64,000 nucleotides of DNA, taken from NCBI GenBank assembly GCA_964518595.1, contig CAZFHA010000003.1, positions 109,971 through 173,970 on the forward strand, given 5' to 3'. Below, piece by piece: positions 16,689-27,066 of this stretch. Within the stretch, counting starts at the first letter, position 1. The number at the start of each line of letters is the position of its first letter. Under the pieces are notes generated by a model that made no database searches, was not told the DNA's origin, and saw nothing but the letters and a program-made list of their open reading frames with translations. The position numbers were made by a program, and so were the translations under genes. The stretch comes from CAZFHA01 sp964518595. GTDB lineage: Bacteria > Bacillota > Clostridia > Saccharofermentanales > Saccharofermentanaceae.

Positions 16689-19164
16689 GGTTGGTTCCCT
16701 TTCCTCTTATGTTATTGGCTTTTTTGTCTGTCAGTTCATCGGCTTGAGCTACCGGTATTTCTACCAAGTTCAGAGCCCCACTTCCGTCTTTTGAAAAACC
16801 TACGGTTACTAATTCATGAGCTTTGAAGGCGACTTTGTGCTTTTTCTCGCCCAGGTAAAGCTGCCCCTCACCAAAATGATTATCAGCAAAACAACGTAGT
16901 ACAAAAGTCTCTTCCGAGACTAAGGCCGTCTTTAGAGCTGAGGGAATCAGGTGCTCCCCCTCTACCTTAGCTACCTGACCTTGCCGCTGCCAGATTTTGC
17001 CCAAATGGCAGCTATCTTGCAAAATTTCAATAGGCATGTGTAACTGATCTGCTTCGGCAAAAAGCGATCGGGCACTCATGGCTTTATCATGGGGATAAAG
17101 ACGAAGTTCGAACTCCCAGCAGCCCTGATCCATATAGCTATCTTGTGGTGAAGGCTGAAAAATTTCCGCTTCACCTTGGGCAAAAACTGTACTGCGGCTT
17201 AAAATTAACAGAGCGCTATCCCCTTCCCAGCGCATACCATAAGCCGAATTATTAAAGATTGCCATTCCCCTACCCTCGGCATCTACAAAATCAGCAAAAC
17301 GATGATGGTAGTACTCTGTACCGTCATTTTGAATTTTGTCCTCCATGTAAAAAGCTGTCTCAGAATGGCAGGAAAGCTTTTCCCCAGCTAAGGGTAGCCG
17401 GAAAGCAATCTGACAATGTTTTTCTGCATTATGAAGCTTGCCCTTAATAATAATTCGTGGTGAGTTGGCTTCGATAATAAAGTCCAGCACCAGTTGTGAG
17501 TTAGAAAGAGCCAGCTCACTGCGATAAATAGTCCGTAAAAAATTACTCTCCAATAGCGCCTGACTTTTACAAATAAAAGGCTTACCCGCTCTTTTTGTCC
17601 AAAGTGCCTTGCCCCAAGCGCCACGTTGATCTTCATAAGCGGCCACGGAAATGGGGGCAGCTAAAAACTCACGCCTCCCATAGAGAAGTTGTTGAGGACA
17701 ACCGGTCTGAGAGTTAAAACGGATACTACTTTGGGGCGTAGTAATGGTATTTTCTTTTACCTGAAAACCGGATTCCGGTGCTTCTTTTTGGCTGCCTTCA
17801 TGGGTAAAGCGATAGAGACTATAGCCATAGGCAGGGACGGTAGCCTGAAAAAGTATACCTTTTCTACTCTCAGGAGTATAAAACTGGTAATTGCTCTCGG
17901 CAAAGGGAATTTCATTACTCTGCTCGTCCTTGAGACGAAGTCCCTTGTACTGGGCTCGAGGAACATAAACATCAGCAAAGACCAAGCCGGTAAAATCCTG
18001 CCCGGTAGCATTTATAAGTAGCAGAGGAAAACCCTCTCCTCGAGTGTCCAGCTGATTGGCAATCCCTTGTACAGCCTGGTCAATCAGTTCGCCACTAAGG
18101 CTAAGGACACGATGAAAATCCGAAACAGCTTCATTTCTGGCTTTCTCAATACAGGTTCCGGCCAGAATATCATGGAACTGATTGAATAGCAGCAGCTTCC
18201 AGGCTTCTTCCAGCTTTGTCGCCGAACCGGAAGAAGAGCTTTCGCCTCGCCAATATTTTGCCATGGCTAAAAGTGCCTCTGTTTTGATTAAAGACCATTC
18301 ACAGCGGCGGTGTAGGCGCTTTATTTCGTTATCCGAACTATAGCAGCCATAGAAAATCCGCCCCAATTCGCCCTGAACCACCGGCAAGTTCTGCCAGGCA
18401 TTTTGAGAGAAAAATTGTTCGATTCCGGAAAAATGTATATCTAAGTCCGGTTCTTCTTTCATCAGCTCATAAATACTATGGATATTCTCGATGGTGGGAC
18501 CGCCTCCGTGATTTCCCACCCCGTAAAAAACAGCCATCTTACTCTGATCATATTTTTCTAAAGCCTTGAGGCTTTCCTCTAAATTAAAGCGGATAGCCGG
18601 CTTTGTCCACGCCATGTATTCTCCACCGGTCATCTCCGTTACCACGGTACTTTTATCCGGCCCCTGCCAAATAAAGACCGGCGGTATATCCAGCACTTCC
18701 CGTCCCGGTCTGGAAATCAAATAATACTTCATCCCGGCACCGCTGAAAATCCCCGGCAAAGCACTACTATGCCCAAAGCTGTCTACACTGTATACCGTTT
18801 CCGGTAATCGGTCAAAATGTTTTACAAGAAATTCTCGGCTATAGAGAAAATGACGAATTAAGCTTTCGCCACTAGGCAAATCGCAGTCCGGCTCTATCCA
18901 CATGCCACCACAAATCTGCCAACGCCCCTCTGCCACCCGGCGTTGAATCTGCTGAAAAAGCTCTGGACAAGTCTCTTTCATCCAGGCCAAATAGGCAACA
19001 CTACTCTGGCTAAAAACAAAATCAGGAAATTCTTCCAAGCGTGCCAAGGCGGAAGCAAAGGAAGACTTAACTTCTTGCATGCCTTCTCGCCGAGACCAGA
19101 GCCAGACCGGATCGATATGGGTATTACCAATCATCGCCAAACTACATTTCTTTTTCTCTTTCAT
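16678..19164 (-). CDS. GH38 alpha-mannosidase (about 820-residue subfamily), first paralogue
   Basis: 828 residues with the barrel starting at the N-terminus: GNTHIDPVWLW gives zinc ligands His16 and Asp18; YSVDSFGHS (Asp about 128) holds the likely nucleophile and third ligand; NQFHDILAGT (about 330) gives the last zinc His. The segment YGVGNHGGGPT replaces the GDGGGGPT seen in the 1,094-residue paralogue. C-terminal beta-sandwich domains follow. No signal peptide, so it acts on imported oligosaccharide. It is clearly paralogous to the enzymes at 29,336 and 42,525, probably with a different linkage preference (alpha-1,2, -1,3 or -1,6). It overlaps nagA by 11 bases. Confidence 0.88.
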   Translation of the reverse strand: MKEKKKCSLAMIGNTHIDPVWLWSRREGMQEVKSSFASALARLEEFPDFVFSQSSVAYLAWMKETCPELFQQIQRRVAEGRWQICGGMWIEPDCDLPSGESLIRHFLYSREFLVKHFDRLPETVYSVDSFGHSSALPGIFSGAGMKYYLISRPGREVLDIPPVFIWQGPDKSTVVTEMTGGEYMAWTKPAIRFNLEESLKALEKYDQSKMAVFYGVGNHGGGPTIENIHSIYELMKEEPDLDIHFSGIEQFFSQNAWQNLPVVQGELGRIFYGCYSSDNEIKRLHRRCEWSLIKTEALLAMAKYWRGESSSSGSATKLEEAWKLLLFNQFHDILAGTCIEKARNEAVSDFHRVLSLSGELIDQAVQGIANQLDTRGEGFPLLLINATGQDFTGLVFADVYVPRAQYKGLRLKDEQSNEIPFAESNYQFYTPESRKGILFQATVPAYGYSLYRFTHEGSQKEAPESGFQVKENTITTPQSSIRFNSQTGCPQQLLYGRREFLAAPISVAAYEDQRGAWGKALWTKRAGKPFICKSQALLESNFLRTIYRSELALSNSQLVLDFIIEANSPRIIIKGKLHNAEKHCQIAFRLPLAGEKLSCHSETAFYMEDKIQNDGTEYYHHRFADFVDAEGRGMAIFNNSAYGMRWEGDSALLILSRSTVFAQGEAEIFQPSPQDSYMDQGCWEFELRLYPHDKAMSARSLFAEADQLHMPIEILQDSCHLGKIWQRQGQVAKVEGEHLIPSALKTALVSEETFVLRCFADNHFGEGQLYLGEKKHKVAFKAHELVTVGFSKDGSGALNLVEIPVAQADELTDKKANNIRGKGTNHAI

Positions 19165-19172
19165 ACTGTCAC

Positions 19173-21062
19173 CTATATATCTGCCGGGCTGACCATTTCC
19201 GACCAGCGGTTACAGGACAGGGGTAAGGTCTGATAGCCGGGATTCTCCCTTTCGTCCAGTAGAAGTCTTTCCGGAATCAGCTCTTCTATTTCAGAAATCT
19301 CCCCGGCCAAATATCTTTCCACAAGCCTTTTGGTCTGCCCAAGCCGTTCCTTCAGCCCGCCCAAGCGCAAATCAATAATCTCGCGACCAAAGGCTTTGTT
19401 TTCTTTCTCCCATTGGGTAATCACCGCTAAGTGAAACTGATCAACTTTATTCCTAAGCTGATCCAGCCGGGGCAGTTCCAAAGCTAAAACGGCTTTATCC
19501 TGGCTGTCATAAGCTGTTTTTATATCCAGACCAAGGGTCGCTTTTTCTGCCAAAACTTCTGCCAGATTTTTTAGGGTAGTAAAGATATAAGCCAGTTCTC
19601 CCGCTACTGCCTCTACTTCTTCTAGCGCCTTGGCGCAAGCGGAAAAGTGTAGTGGATAGGTCTTAGGATCAACATGTTTGTCGAAAAGTCCTAATAGCGG
19701 ATCTTGATATAAAAGATAACGTGCCGGCCCAACAGAAACTCTCCCCGGAATAGGGTTATCCGGGGTCAAATTGACTTTCTCCAGAGCTAAAAACGCCTCT
19801 AAATCAAGACCGAAAAGACTCTGTAAGCGTTGGCTTGTTATCTCTTTTGAAAGAAGGGGCTGATAGTTCCCTTCTCCATAAAGAACGAGAACCGGCAGTA
19901 CGGAGAAGAGCGAAGCTTCCGCCCCATTATCGCCCCAAGCTGTCAAGATAACTTCTTTAATTCCCTTTTGGCGGCAACTGGTTAATGCCAGTTCACCTGC
20001 CAAAAGAGAATGGCTTAGAAGTGGAGCATAACCATTCCAACGCCAAGCGCCACCGGCAAAAATAACCCGGTTGGTTATTTGTTTATGTTGCTCAAACATT
20101 CGATCATAGTTTTGAGCCTCTCGGGAATAATAATCCCAATAGATTAGCCCCATATTCTCTGGTAAGGCCCTCTTGACTTTTTCCGGCACCGCAATTGCGG
20201 CGCTATGATAGCTTCCACCGCCCAGCATCTTAAAAAACATGTCACTCCACATCATAGGTATAAAACCGTATCGACGGCAAATTTCTTCAACCCGGCGCAA
20301 GTGCTTATCCATAATGGCGAAGCGTTCCTGATAGCCAAACTTCTCTAAATATCGTCCCAAACCCAGCTGTTCAGCTTCGTCCATGCCAATGTTGATTTGA
20401 CGAGAAGTAAAGGATTCTGCGCAAGTCTTAATGATCGTTTCTATAAGCTCATAGGTCTGTTCTTCCCCACAGAGTAAAATATCTCCCGTATCACGTACCG
20501 GCTGAAAAGACTTCCAACGAAAAATACCGTTGAGATGAGCCAAGGTTTGGATGCAGGGAATGAGTTCTATCCCTAAAAGCCGGCCGTATTCATCTAAGCT
20601 CTTTAACTCCTCCTGGCTATAACGTCCACGTAAATAGCCGAAGTAGGGGTAATCCTCTAGGCTAAAGGTATCCTCAGTATAGAGTTGTAAGCTGTCATAA
20701 CCCATAATTGCCAAATAGCGGAACAGGCTCTTAACCGCCTGTACTTTGGGGACTCCATTACGGGAGCAGTCCTGCATAAAACTCAAGTTTTGAAAAGCCG
20801 GAGTGGCAGAGAGAGTTGTTAAATCACCTTGATGAATTTTCTGTACCAAAAGACTATACGCTCTGGCTAATTCTACTTTTTTGCCATAGGTAATAAAGAT
20901 TTTTTCTGATTCCCAGCGGATCTGAATCCCCGGCTGATTCTGCCTTTGGCAGGTAACCTGCCAGCTTCCTGTCCCCTGTTCCAGCCTAAGAATAGGCGAT
21001 ACTTCACGAACAAGTGCCTCTTCTTCTGTAGTTAAACCATTCCAATAGATCTCAGTAGCCAT
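19173..21062 (-). CDS. GH20 beta-N-acetylhexosaminidase, intracellular
   Basis: 629 residues without a signal peptide. An N-terminal alpha/beta domain of about 100 residues precedes the GH20 barrel. The catalytic pair is Asp228-Glu229 in IGMDEAEQLG: in GH20 the Glu is acid/base and the Asp supports the substrate-assisted attack by the N-acetyl group. A C-terminal helical region follows. Its size and lack of a secretion signal resemble the cytoplasmic GH20 enzymes of streptococcal N-glycan loci. It should release terminal GlcNAc or GalNAc from imported oligosaccharides, supplying substrate for the kinase and NagA. It lies 2 bases after the aldolase gene and 8 bases before the next GH38 gene. 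Confidence 0.85.
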   Translation of the reverse strand: MATEIYWNGLTTEEEALVREVSPILRLEQGTGSWQVTCQRQNQPGIQIRWESEKIFITYGKKVELARAYSLLVQKIHQGDLTTLSATPAFQNLSFMQDCSRNGVPKVQAVKSLFRYLAIMGYDSLQLYTEDTFSLEDYPYFGYLRGRYSQEELKSLDEYGRLLGIELIPCIQTLAHLNGIFRWKSFQPVRDTGDILLCGEEQTYELIETIIKTCAESFTSRQINIGMDEAEQLGLGRYLEKFGYQERFAIMDKHLRRVEEICRRYGFIPMMWSDMFFKMLGGGSYHSAAIAVPEKVKRALPENMGLIYWDYYSREAQNYDRMFEQHKQITNRVIFAGGAWRWNGYAPLLSHSLLAGELALTSCRQKGIKEVILTAWGDNGAEASLFSVLPVLVLYGEGNYQPLLSKEITSQRLQSLFGLDLEAFLALEKVNLTPDNPIPGRVSVGPARYLLYQDPLLGLFDKHVDPKTYPLHFSACAKALEEVEAVAGELAYIFTTLKNLAEVLAEKATLGLDIKTAYDSQDKAVLALELPRLDQLRNKVDQFHLAVITQWEKENKAFGREIIDLRLGGLKERLGQTKRLVERYLAGEISEIEELIPERLLLDERENPGYQTLPLSCNRWSEMVSPADI

Positions 21063-21064
21063 CT

Positions 21065-21661
21065 TTAGCCTCCTTTAGGTATGGGCGAAGGAATTCCAAT
21101 AAGCCGGGACACCGCAATAGTTTTAGCTACCGTCTCTAAAATTTCCATCCGGTTATAGGCTTCGATTAAGTTTTTACCAAAGGTAACTGCTCCATGATTT
21201 TTGAGCAAAACTACCTGATGATTTCCCAGAGCCTTTTCCAAATTATCTGCCAAGGCCTGGCTGCCGGGTGGCGCATATTCTGCCACCACACAAGAACCTA
21301 AGGCCTGCTTTGACTCGATTAAATATTCTTCCGGTATTCCTTGCCCCGTCATGGCAAAAGCTGTGGCATATACGGGGTGAGTATGAACTACAGCTGTAAC
21401 TTCAGGACGGTTTTGGTAGATTTTTTGATGAAGTTCAAATTCTTTTGTCACCCGGCCTTCACCCTCAATAATCTGCCCCGTACCATCGGTTACCAACAAA
21501 TCTTCCCATGTAAGAAAGCCTTTATTTACTCCAGAAGGGGTAAATATGAAGCGATCCGCTTCAACTTTAAGGCTAATATTGCCATCAGAGGCAGCGACTA
21601 GCTGTCTACTATAAAGCAGGTGACAAATCTGAATACATTGTTCTTTTTCTTTTTGATACAC
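21065..21661 (-). CDS. fucA: Class II aldolase, probable L-fuculose-1-phosphate aldolase
   Basis: 198 residues, the family's usual size. Zinc ligands are His93 and His95 in VVHTHPVYA and a later His in LLKNHGAV; the acidic catalytic residue is in KEFELH near residue 74. L-fuculose-1-phosphate aldolase splits its substrate to dihydroxyacetone phosphate and L-lactaldehyde. Start is GTG with AGGAGG 7-8 bases upstream. With the FGGY kinase of the same operon it could form the lower part of fucose catabolism, fitting the secreted fucosidase-like enzyme; however no fucose isomerase is in the window. L-ribulose-phosphate epimerase or another adducin-type aldolase cannot be excluded. Confidence 0.78.
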   Translation of the reverse strand: MYQKEKEQCIQICHLLYSRQLVAASDGNISLKVEADRFIFTPSGVNKGFLTWEDLLVTDGTGQIIEGEGRVTKEFELHQKIYQNRPEVTAVVHTHPVYATAFAMTGQGIPEEYLIESKQALGSCVVAEYAPPGSQALADNLEKALGNHQVVLLKNHGAVTFGKNLIEAYNRMEILETVAKTIAVSRLIGIPSPIPKGG

Positions 21662-21672
21662 AATACATCCTC

Positions 21673-23745
21673 CTATGCTTTCGCTCTACGGATTTCAAGA
21701 TCAATTTCACCATCAAAGGCGGAAAGGTCTAAGAAATATAGGTTGTCTTTCTGAACAAGCTTACTTTGGCACTCCTCTCCGGCAATAGTTACCGAAGTAA
21801 TGGTAGATGTGCTATAAAAGGCAAATTCTCCGCCACAACGCAGACGTAGGCTACAGCCCTGGGAAGTTCTCCTGACCGCTACTAAACTATGACAGCTCAT
21901 ATACTTGTCTACCAAACCAATAGGAATAATCCCCTCTTCATATGGAATAAAGAGTTTTAATGCCCAGCCTTCATGACCCAATGAAAAAGATGCCGGTTCC
22001 ACTTTGTTCAAAATTTCTACCCCTCGATCTTGATGGTCATAAACCAGAAAGTGCTCTCCAGATAAACCCTCAATATCCCCGGCGCTCACCGCCAAAGGAG
22101 GATGGCTGTCTTTTTGACCTAAATGAAAGGCCGCTGCGGCTCCCGTACCTCTGTAGCGGTTAGTTAAAACAATCTGATCCGTCTCTAAAGGTGAGACAAA
22201 AATACTCTCCGGTGTAGGCAGAGCAGTGCGCTCCATCCGCAAAATCTCCCCTTGGGCATAAACAAGCGGTTTAAGGATTTCCGGATTGGTCTGCCCCAAA
22301 GGATCACTGATATAAATAGGTCCACCACTGATAGCTCGTAGCAAGGCATGTTTTGGAGCGTCTGGATGGCAAGTCCAAAACATGTCCCAATCGCAGTGAT
22401 AGAGTTCTTGGTGATATAAGCCATTGTAAGCATTTTGAAGAATATGCTCTGCAAAGCTGGCTCTATCCTTGGGCAGAAAATCATCGCTGTTCCGTGCCAA
22501 AGCTGAGTGGGGACGGGAAAATAAATTTTCAGAAGCCATTCCCATGCAATTAATCATTTGGCTATTAAAATAGATGGCAGCAGCCGCCTCTAAGGCTTCA
22601 TGAGTTCCTCTGGCTACCGTAGCAATATCGACTTCTTGCTGATAGTAATTTTTCAGCGCACTCTGCCCATCGACTTTAACAAAATCAATCCCCTCATCAC
22701 GCAAATATTTATACCATCTCCGCCAAAATCCAAAGCCCTTTTCCGGCAGATAGTGAGGAAGAGCCTTTTGATTCTTAGTAAAGTAGAGATACTCCTTTAA
22801 TTCTTGCCCTAAGCCACCGGTAGGATGAATGCCGCCCCAATAACCGCCCAAAGCATGCCAGACGCCCACGGACTTAATTCGGCCGATGGTTTTGAGCTTT
22901 TTGGTTACCTGAGCCAAGCCCTCTGGAAACTTGGTTCGATCCGGTTCCAGAGCTGTCAAGCGCTGCTCCGCAATTGAGAGCCAACCATCATCTAATAGAT
23001 ACCAGTTCACAGGGACTTGCTTCTGGGCAAATTCTTCTGCTTTAGCCAGTATTTTTCCCTGATCCATCTCAGTATAAAAGGCATCCCAAGTGCAAAAGCC
23101 TAAGGAGGAGAAAAGTTCCGGGAAGGCACGCTGATCTTTTAGTGGGACTTTTAATAACTTTGCTGCAAATTGCCAAAGACTCGAAATTAAGGCTGAAATT
23201 TCTTTACCTTCACCGTAAAGCAAGCCAATTTCTTCTCCCTGAACAATTCCGGCGGTGTAAGCAGTCAAAGAAAGTCTGAGACCACCTTGTTCCGATCCGG
23301 ATAAATATCCTTTCATTTGGGAAAGTCCAAGGGGCAAATAATAGCCAAAATGATTATGGTCATACTGAACCAAAAGCGACTGGGTTCGAGCCGGAACTTC
23401 CGCCCACTGCTCTACAAAAGCCGGACGAGTCCACCAATCCCGATGCTGATAAAGAGCTAAGATTTTGTGCGGTTTTTCAGCCGGCAAAAAATCAAGTTGC
23501 AAAGGATTTTGCGCCTCTAGGGATAGGCTATCGCGGAAGTCACTTTGCTCTTGAACAAAGGCTATTCTCATATGGCTGACAGCTCCGGCTTCCTCCAAAG
23601 ACAGCCGAATTCTTGTCTGTGTCTCAGCATTATCCCACTCAGCCACGGCTACATTGCCTTGGTTCTCAAAGACCAAGGTCTCTGACTGAATAAGATTTTG
23701 CCCTAAATTAATTTGCCATTTTGCATTTTCTAATGCCTTCATCAT
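21673..23745 (-). CDS. GH36-like alpha-galactosidase (raffinose synthase/SIP1 branch)
   Basis: 690 residues, cytoplasmic. Motifs match the SIP1/raffinose-synthase branch of GH36: LGFCTWDAFY, NWYLLDDGWLS, the nucleophile Asp359 in DFVKVDGQSA and the acid/base pair Asp421-Asp422 in ARNSDDFLP, followed by CDWDMFW. Bacterial members usually hydrolyse alpha-galactosides or alpha-N-acetylgalactosaminides rather than make raffinose. In this operon it may remove alpha-linked galactose (or GalNAc) caps from imported glycans. It starts within 18 bases of the upstream GH38 stop. Confidence 0.8.
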   Translation of the reverse strand: MMKALENAKWQINLGQNLIQSETLVFENQGNVAVAEWDNAETQTRIRLSLEEAGAVSHMRIAFVQEQSDFRDSLSLEAQNPLQLDFLPAEKPHKILALYQHRDWWTRPAFVEQWAEVPARTQSLLVQYDHNHFGYYLPLGLSQMKGYLSGSEQGGLRLSLTAYTAGIVQGEEIGLLYGEGKEISALISSLWQFAAKLLKVPLKDQRAFPELFSSLGFCTWDAFYTEMDQGKILAKAEEFAQKQVPVNWYLLDDGWLSIAEQRLTALEPDRTKFPEGLAQVTKKLKTIGRIKSVGVWHALGGYWGGIHPTGGLGQELKEYLYFTKNQKALPHYLPEKGFGFWRRWYKYLRDEGIDFVKVDGQSALKNYYQQEVDIATVARGTHEALEAAAAIYFNSQMINCMGMASENLFSRPHSALARNSDDFLPKDRASFAEHILQNAYNGLYHQELYHCDWDMFWTCHPDAPKHALLRAISGGPIYISDPLGQTNPEILKPLVYAQGEILRMERTALPTPESIFVSPLETDQIVLTNRYRGTGAAAAFHLGQKDSHPPLAVSAGDIEGLSGEHFLVYDHQDRGVEILNKVEPASFSLGHEGWALKLFIPYEEGIIPIGLVDKYMSCHSLVAVRRTSQGCSLRLRCGGEFAFYSTSTITSVTIAGEECQSKLVQKDNLYFLDLSAFDGEIDLEIRRAKA

Positions 23746-23762
23746 GGTATCTCACACTCCCA

Positions 23763-26700
23763 TCACTGGCAAAAGCACAGCTTAAATGTCTTGATTTCAT
23801 AGGGATTAATATCAAAATACATACTATTTTCTTGGCTCTCAAGGAGAGTCAAAGGCTGCTCCATCAGGTCTGTCTCCCAAACCTGGGCAATCCTCTTAAG
23901 GGTTTTGAGGCAAACTCGGCGGCTTCTCCTGTTCTGATACTCATAGAGACGCACAATATAGCCATCTCCTGACTCAGCAGCTTTCCATGTATCCAGCACG
24001 ATATGATCGGAGTCCAGACAACAAAAGGCCTGAGCTGAATTCAAACTTTCTGCTCTTACCAATGCCTCGGTTCCTAGTGAGTCATCATAATCGCCACCCT
24101 CTTCCTCAAGGGGTATGGATTCCTTGTGGGATAGAGCAAAACTATGCAGCTTATGATTAAAACACATAGCTTCTTTCTGTACTTCACCCTGCATACAGTC
24201 TCCCAGATGAGGTAGAAGACTGTAAGAAAAATAATGTTCGCCCAAATCAGCCTGAGGATCAGGCCGTATGGCTGACTTAATCAAGGTAAGTCCCAGAACA
24301 TTGTCACGCACATCATGGCCATACTTACAGTCATTAAGTAAAGCAACACCATAATCTTTTTCTGAAAGATCAACCCAGCGCTGTCCGCAGACTTCAAAAC
24401 GAGCCAGATCCCACTCCGTATTCTCATGGGTGGGTCTTTCTAAATTGCCGCATTGAATTTCATAGGTGGCGAATTCACTATGAATAGCTAAAGGAAAGTA
24501 AACCTTTAACAAGACTTGCCGTTCTTGCCAATCAACTCGGGTGACAAAGTCGATTCGAGGACTGTGACTATACATCCGAATCTCTTGCTCTATAGTTGAG
24601 TTGTGAAAACTATACCTCTGCTTAATGGCCATAAGCAGAGGACCACGAGCCACAACTTCACTTTGAAGTAATTGGGGAGCCGGATAGGGTTTCTCCCGAT
24701 AGTAAATATCAATATCCCAGGCGTCAAATCGTTGTGGCTTATCTTCATAAGCTACAAATTGATTCATCGGACTGCTATCTCCTACTTCACGTTGGGCACG
24801 CTTATCATAGAGGGAAGCAATACTGCCATCCTCTGAGAACTGAAGAGTATAAAAAGCATTCTCCATTCTTTGAGAAGATACAAAACAACGATCCGACTCT
24901 GTAAAAGTTTCAGTTTGCCTGAAAGACAATCCATCTGCCCCCGCCAATTCCGAAGGGGTTGCTTCCTTTGCCTTCTCAATTATGCTTACACCATAACCAG
25001 GAATCGCTTTAACTAATAGCAGCACGCCATCCGTTGTCACTTGGCTGGGTAGACTTTCGCCTCCCTGCTGGTAAGAAACTGTAGGTTCTTTACCTGAAAC
25101 TTTAGGCAGTAAAATTAATTCGCTTCTTTCCCAACCGGTTGTGTTAAGAACTAACCCTTGCGTTGAAGTAAGCCGGAGCAAATTTGCCAATTTTTCTAGA
25201 CCTTTCTCCAGAAGATCTTGCCCCTTCTGCTGCCAATACCAATAGATCCGATCCGTATCTGCATAGACCTGCTCAATAGAGGAACCCGGTAGTACATCAT
25301 GAAACTGATTGAGTAGAACCGCTTCCCAATACTCTTCCAGTAAGCTTTGGGGATAGCTCTGACTTTGAGCTAGTACATCGTTGTATACCGACAAAAATTC
25401 CAAATCGTGTAGCAGCATTTCGGCTAAGCGGTTATTCCGTTTCGTACGCCCTTGAGAGGTATAGGTACCGCGATGATATTCAAAATATAACTCCCCAGAC
25501 CATTCCGCCAATTTTTCCTTTGAGACCCGTTGCAGCAACCTTTCAAAGTACTTCTCGGCTTTTTCCAAACGAACCTTTGGGATACCGGGAACATTCTTCA
25601 TACAGACAGCCCGTTTAATCATTTCTGCGGTTGGGCCGCCACCGCCATCGCCCCAACCATAGGACATCAGTAGGTCTTCATTCTTATCTTTATCTTTATA
25701 ATTTGTCCAAATCCCAGTCACCTCTTCCGGTGTCATTCGACCATTATAGGTATAAAACCAAGAACCATCCTCTGGCGTAGTAATAAAATGAGTCAGAATT
25801 TTGCTGCCATCCAGCCCCTTCCACCAAAAGGTATCGTGAGGAAAATGGTTATACTGATTCCAACTAATCTTCGTTGTCATAAAATACTTCATACCGGACT
25901 TTACCATAATCTGCGGTAAAGCCGCGCTATAACCAAAAACATCCGGCAACCAAGTAAGCTGAGAATCTTGATTAAACTCTTGCTTTATGAATCTTTTCCC
26001 CAAAAGAAACTGTCGAATTAAAGACTCACCAGAAGGAAGATTCGTATCTGGTTCAACCCACATTCCACCGGTAACTTCCCAGCGTCCTTCAGCGACTTTA
26101 GCCTTAATCTGTTCATAGAGCTGAGGATAGTCTTTGGCTAAAAATTTGTAGAGCTGAGGTGAAGTATGAAGAAAAACATATTCTGGGTGCTGACGCATTA
26201 AATTGAGTACTGTAGCAAAAGTTCGTGAGGCCTTCTCTCTGGTAGCTTGATAACGCCATAACCAGCCCATGTCCAGATGGGAATGTCCAATACCGGAAAG
26301 TGACGGCTTTATCTCTTCAATTTGCTCCAGTTCTGCCAGCTTATTTTCAAGTAAAGCCAAAGCCTGACGGATAGATTGATAAAAGGTCTCACTGCCAATT
26401 TCTAAAAAATTCACCAAGGCAAAGCTATCTACCAAAAGCTGAAGAAGACGAATTCGACGCAGATCTTCCTCCTTAAGTTCTTTGATACAGCCCAGTAGCG
26501 TATCTACCAGATGATAAAAACGATCCGTCTCTCTATCAATCACCACCAAAGCACCTTCACGAAATACCCGCTGAGCCGGAATATCCAGTACACCACTCCA
26601 CGCCTTTAGTGCAATTTTAAGCTTGGTTTGCCCAGCATATAGCCGGGGATCAAGCCAAGCCTCCTCGTGCCACACATCAATGCCTTGAACCACTTCTTGG

Positions 26701-27047
26701 TTAACATACAGTAAGGATTCTGCCGTTGAGCCCCCACCATCCCGCGGGCCGACTCTGGCTTTGAAGGCTAGTACTTCCTGCTCTCCCAGAGACGGAATAT
26801 CTGCCTCACAACTAAACCAAGCCACCTTATCATAACCACCCCAAGAATTGCCCAACTGAAAAGGTTCTCCCTTGGTAAAATCCACCCCTTCAACCGAATG
26901 AGGCAGAAGAGGGTCTTCCATCGCCCATTCCGCATACTGCCAATCCCTTAATTCAAAATACCTACGAATACGGGCAGGCGCAATATCTTCATCGACATAT
27001 TTACGTATGCGCTCCCAGCGAAAATAAGGATCAGAAACCTTCATCAT
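23763..27047 (-). CDS. GH38 alpha-mannosidase, 1,094-residue (lysosomal/vacuolar-like) form
   Basis: A non-catalytic N-terminal region of about 250 residues, containing a jelly-roll-like part, leads into the GH38 barrel at GHSHLDMGWLWR (about 256), with zinc ligands His and Asp. WLPDVFGYSAALP holds the nucleophile Asp, YGWGDGGGGPT the conserved glycine-rich loop with an Asp, and NQFHDVLPGSSI the last zinc His; the alpha-mannosidase middle and C-terminal domains follow. Length and motifs fit the broad-specificity bacterial and Ams1-type enzymes. No signal peptide. It is the most canonical of the five GH38 proteins here and a good candidate for the general alpha-mannosidase of the pathway. Confidence 0.9.
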   Translation of the reverse strand: MMKVSDPYFRWERIRKYVDEDIAPARIRRYFELRDWQYAEWAMEDPLLPHSVEGVDFTKGEPFQLGNSWGGYDKVAWFSCEADIPSLGEQEVLAFKARVGPRDGGGSTAESLLYVNQEVVQGIDVWHEEAWLDPRLYAGQTKLKIALKAWSGVLDIPAQRVFREGALVVIDRETDRFYHLVDTLLGCIKELKEEDLRRIRLLQLLVDSFALVNFLEIGSETFYQSIRQALALLENKLAELEQIEEIKPSLSGIGHSHLDMGWLWRYQATREKASRTFATVLNLMRQHPEYVFLHTSPQLYKFLAKDYPQLYEQIKAKVAEGRWEVTGGMWVEPDTNLPSGESLIRQFLLGKRFIKQEFNQDSQLTWLPDVFGYSAALPQIMVKSGMKYFMTTKISWNQYNHFPHDTFWWKGLDGSKILTHFITTPEDGSWFYTYNGRMTPEEVTGIWTNYKDKDKNEDLLMSYGWGDGGGGPTAEMIKRAVCMKNVPGIPKVRLEKAEKYFERLLQRVSKEKLAEWSGELYFEYHRGTYTSQGRTKRNNRLAEMLLHDLEFLSVYNDVLAQSQSYPQSLLEEYWEAVLLNQFHDVLPGSSIEQVYADTDRIYWYWQQKGQDLLEKGLEKLANLLRLTSTQGLVLNTTGWERSELILLPKVSGKEPTVSYQQGGESLPSQVTTDGVLLLVKAIPGYGVSIIEKAKEATPSELAGADGLSFRQTETFTESDRCFVSSQRMENAFYTLQFSEDGSIASLYDKRAQREVGDSSPMNQFVAYEDKPQRFDAWDIDIYYREKPYPAPQLLQSEVVARGPLLMAIKQRYSFHNSTIEQEIRMYSHSPRIDFVTRVDWQERQVLLKVYFPLAIHSEFATYEIQCGNLERPTHENTEWDLARFEVCGQRWVDLSEKDYGVALLNDCKYGHDVRDNVLGLTLIKSAIRPDPQADLGEHYFSYSLLPHLGDCMQGEVQKEAMCFNHKLHSFALSHKESIPLEEEGGDYDDSLGTEALVRAESLNSAQAFCCLDSDHIVLDTWKAAESGDGYIVRLYEYQNRRSRRVCLKTLKRIAQVWETDLMEQPLTLLESQENSMYFDINPYEIKTFKLCFCQ

Positions 27048-27066
27048 TGCTACCTAACACTTTCTT